From Lineus longissimus (Eukaryota > Nemertea > Pilidiophora > Heteronemertea > Lineidae): 64,000 nt of DNA. The number at the start of each line of letters is the position of its first letter. The stretch's first letter is position 1. The notes beneath the pieces were generated by a model. The model saw nothing but the letters and a program-made list of their open reading frames with translations, was not told the origin of the DNA and did not search any database. Of the stretch, positions 63,747 to 64,000 are shown piece by piece. Made by a program: the position numbers and the translations under genes. The stretch is taken from positions 5,704,001 to 5,768,000 of the forward strand of contig NC_088314.1 of NCBI RefSeq assembly GCF_910592395.1, given 5' to 3'.

Positions 63747-64000
63747 GTTCGTTATCAAAATTTTATCATCTGCGTTTGTGTCAATTTTGGTGATCTAAAT
63801 CACAATTTTTTAATATTGCAGGAGTCAGATAGCCTAATTAGTATCTCTAGATAAAAATAACGAAATTTTATGACAATGAATTGTGTTATTATGATGTAAT
63901 TTTATGTTCAAACTAAGACCGCCTTTTTCCGTGCTCGTGCGGTCTGCCATTTTGATCAATGGAGTGTTCTCGATTTTCTGCGGAATTTCATGTCCGTTTT

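Noticed and set aside
1-64000. CRISPR array, prokaryotic operon, tRNA or rRNA genes
   Set aside because: Repeats here are long coding units, minisatellites or transposon ends; no spacer-repeat pattern, Shine-Dalgarno organisation, tRNA fold or rRNA sequence was seen.

Overview
The window is genomic DNA of an animal, most likely a marine invertebrate and probably a deuterostome (echinoderm, hemichordate or cephalochordate grade). This rests on many small exons with GT/AG junctions, introns of 0.1-6 kb, low GC, a decayed LINE 3' end of a type common in marine invertebrates, and ordinary animal protein families. I cannot name the species. There are no bacterial operons, CRISPR arrays or rRNA genes.

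Left part (1 to about 12.4 kb, minus strand): one secreted or extracellular protein gene whose body is a tandem array of a 1.92-kb unit. At least six units are present and the array runs off the left edge. Each unit holds three exons that together encode exactly one von Willebrand factor A domain plus a Thr/Pro-rich linker (224 residues). All unit junctions are phase 1, so every duplication keeps the reading frame. A separate signal-peptide exon lies at 10692-10758, and a possible TATA promoter with a 5' non-coding exon lies near 12.31-12.38 kb. An 850-bp Harbinger-like MITE sits in its first intron.

13.8-24.2 kb: a LINE remnant, a small palindromic MITE, a rolling-stone-like multi-pass membrane protein (minus, 16.1-17.8 kb) with an intronic minisatellite, the cytochrome b561 gene CYB561D2 (plus, 19.95-21.56 kb) with an inverted repeat ending just before its start codon, and a 1.1-kb foldback structure at 23.0-24.2 kb.

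24.26-34.9 kb (plus): TBC1D25, a Rab GAP with an ATG8-binding WDII motif. Its 6.4-kb second intron contains an unexpected exon-like copy of part of coding exon 3. 37.8-40.6 kb (minus): a PIERCE1-type ciliary microtubule inner protein with a possible PIERCE2-like cassette exon. 41.7-47.3 kb (plus): a 12-exon seven-transmembrane receptor-like protein (TMEM116-like). 48.2-53.2 kb (minus): the histone H3K9 methyltransferase SUV39H1 with an unusual ~220-residue insert of SPKK-like motifs between SET and post-SET. 54.4-58.9 kb (plus): Rab GDP dissociation inhibitor (GDI), complete at 447 residues and head-to-head with SUV39H1. The remaining 3' part is UTR and intergenic DNA, with a possible start codon of a further gene at 63731.

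Two genes (TBC1D25 and GDI) act on Rab GTPases, but I see no evidence that the neighbourhood is functional. TBC1D25 and SUV39H1 are, from memory, also close together on human Xp11.23, so this may be conserved linkage. All gene models were built by hand from splice signals, reading phase and similarity to remembered family sequences; every exon chain reported closes in phase.
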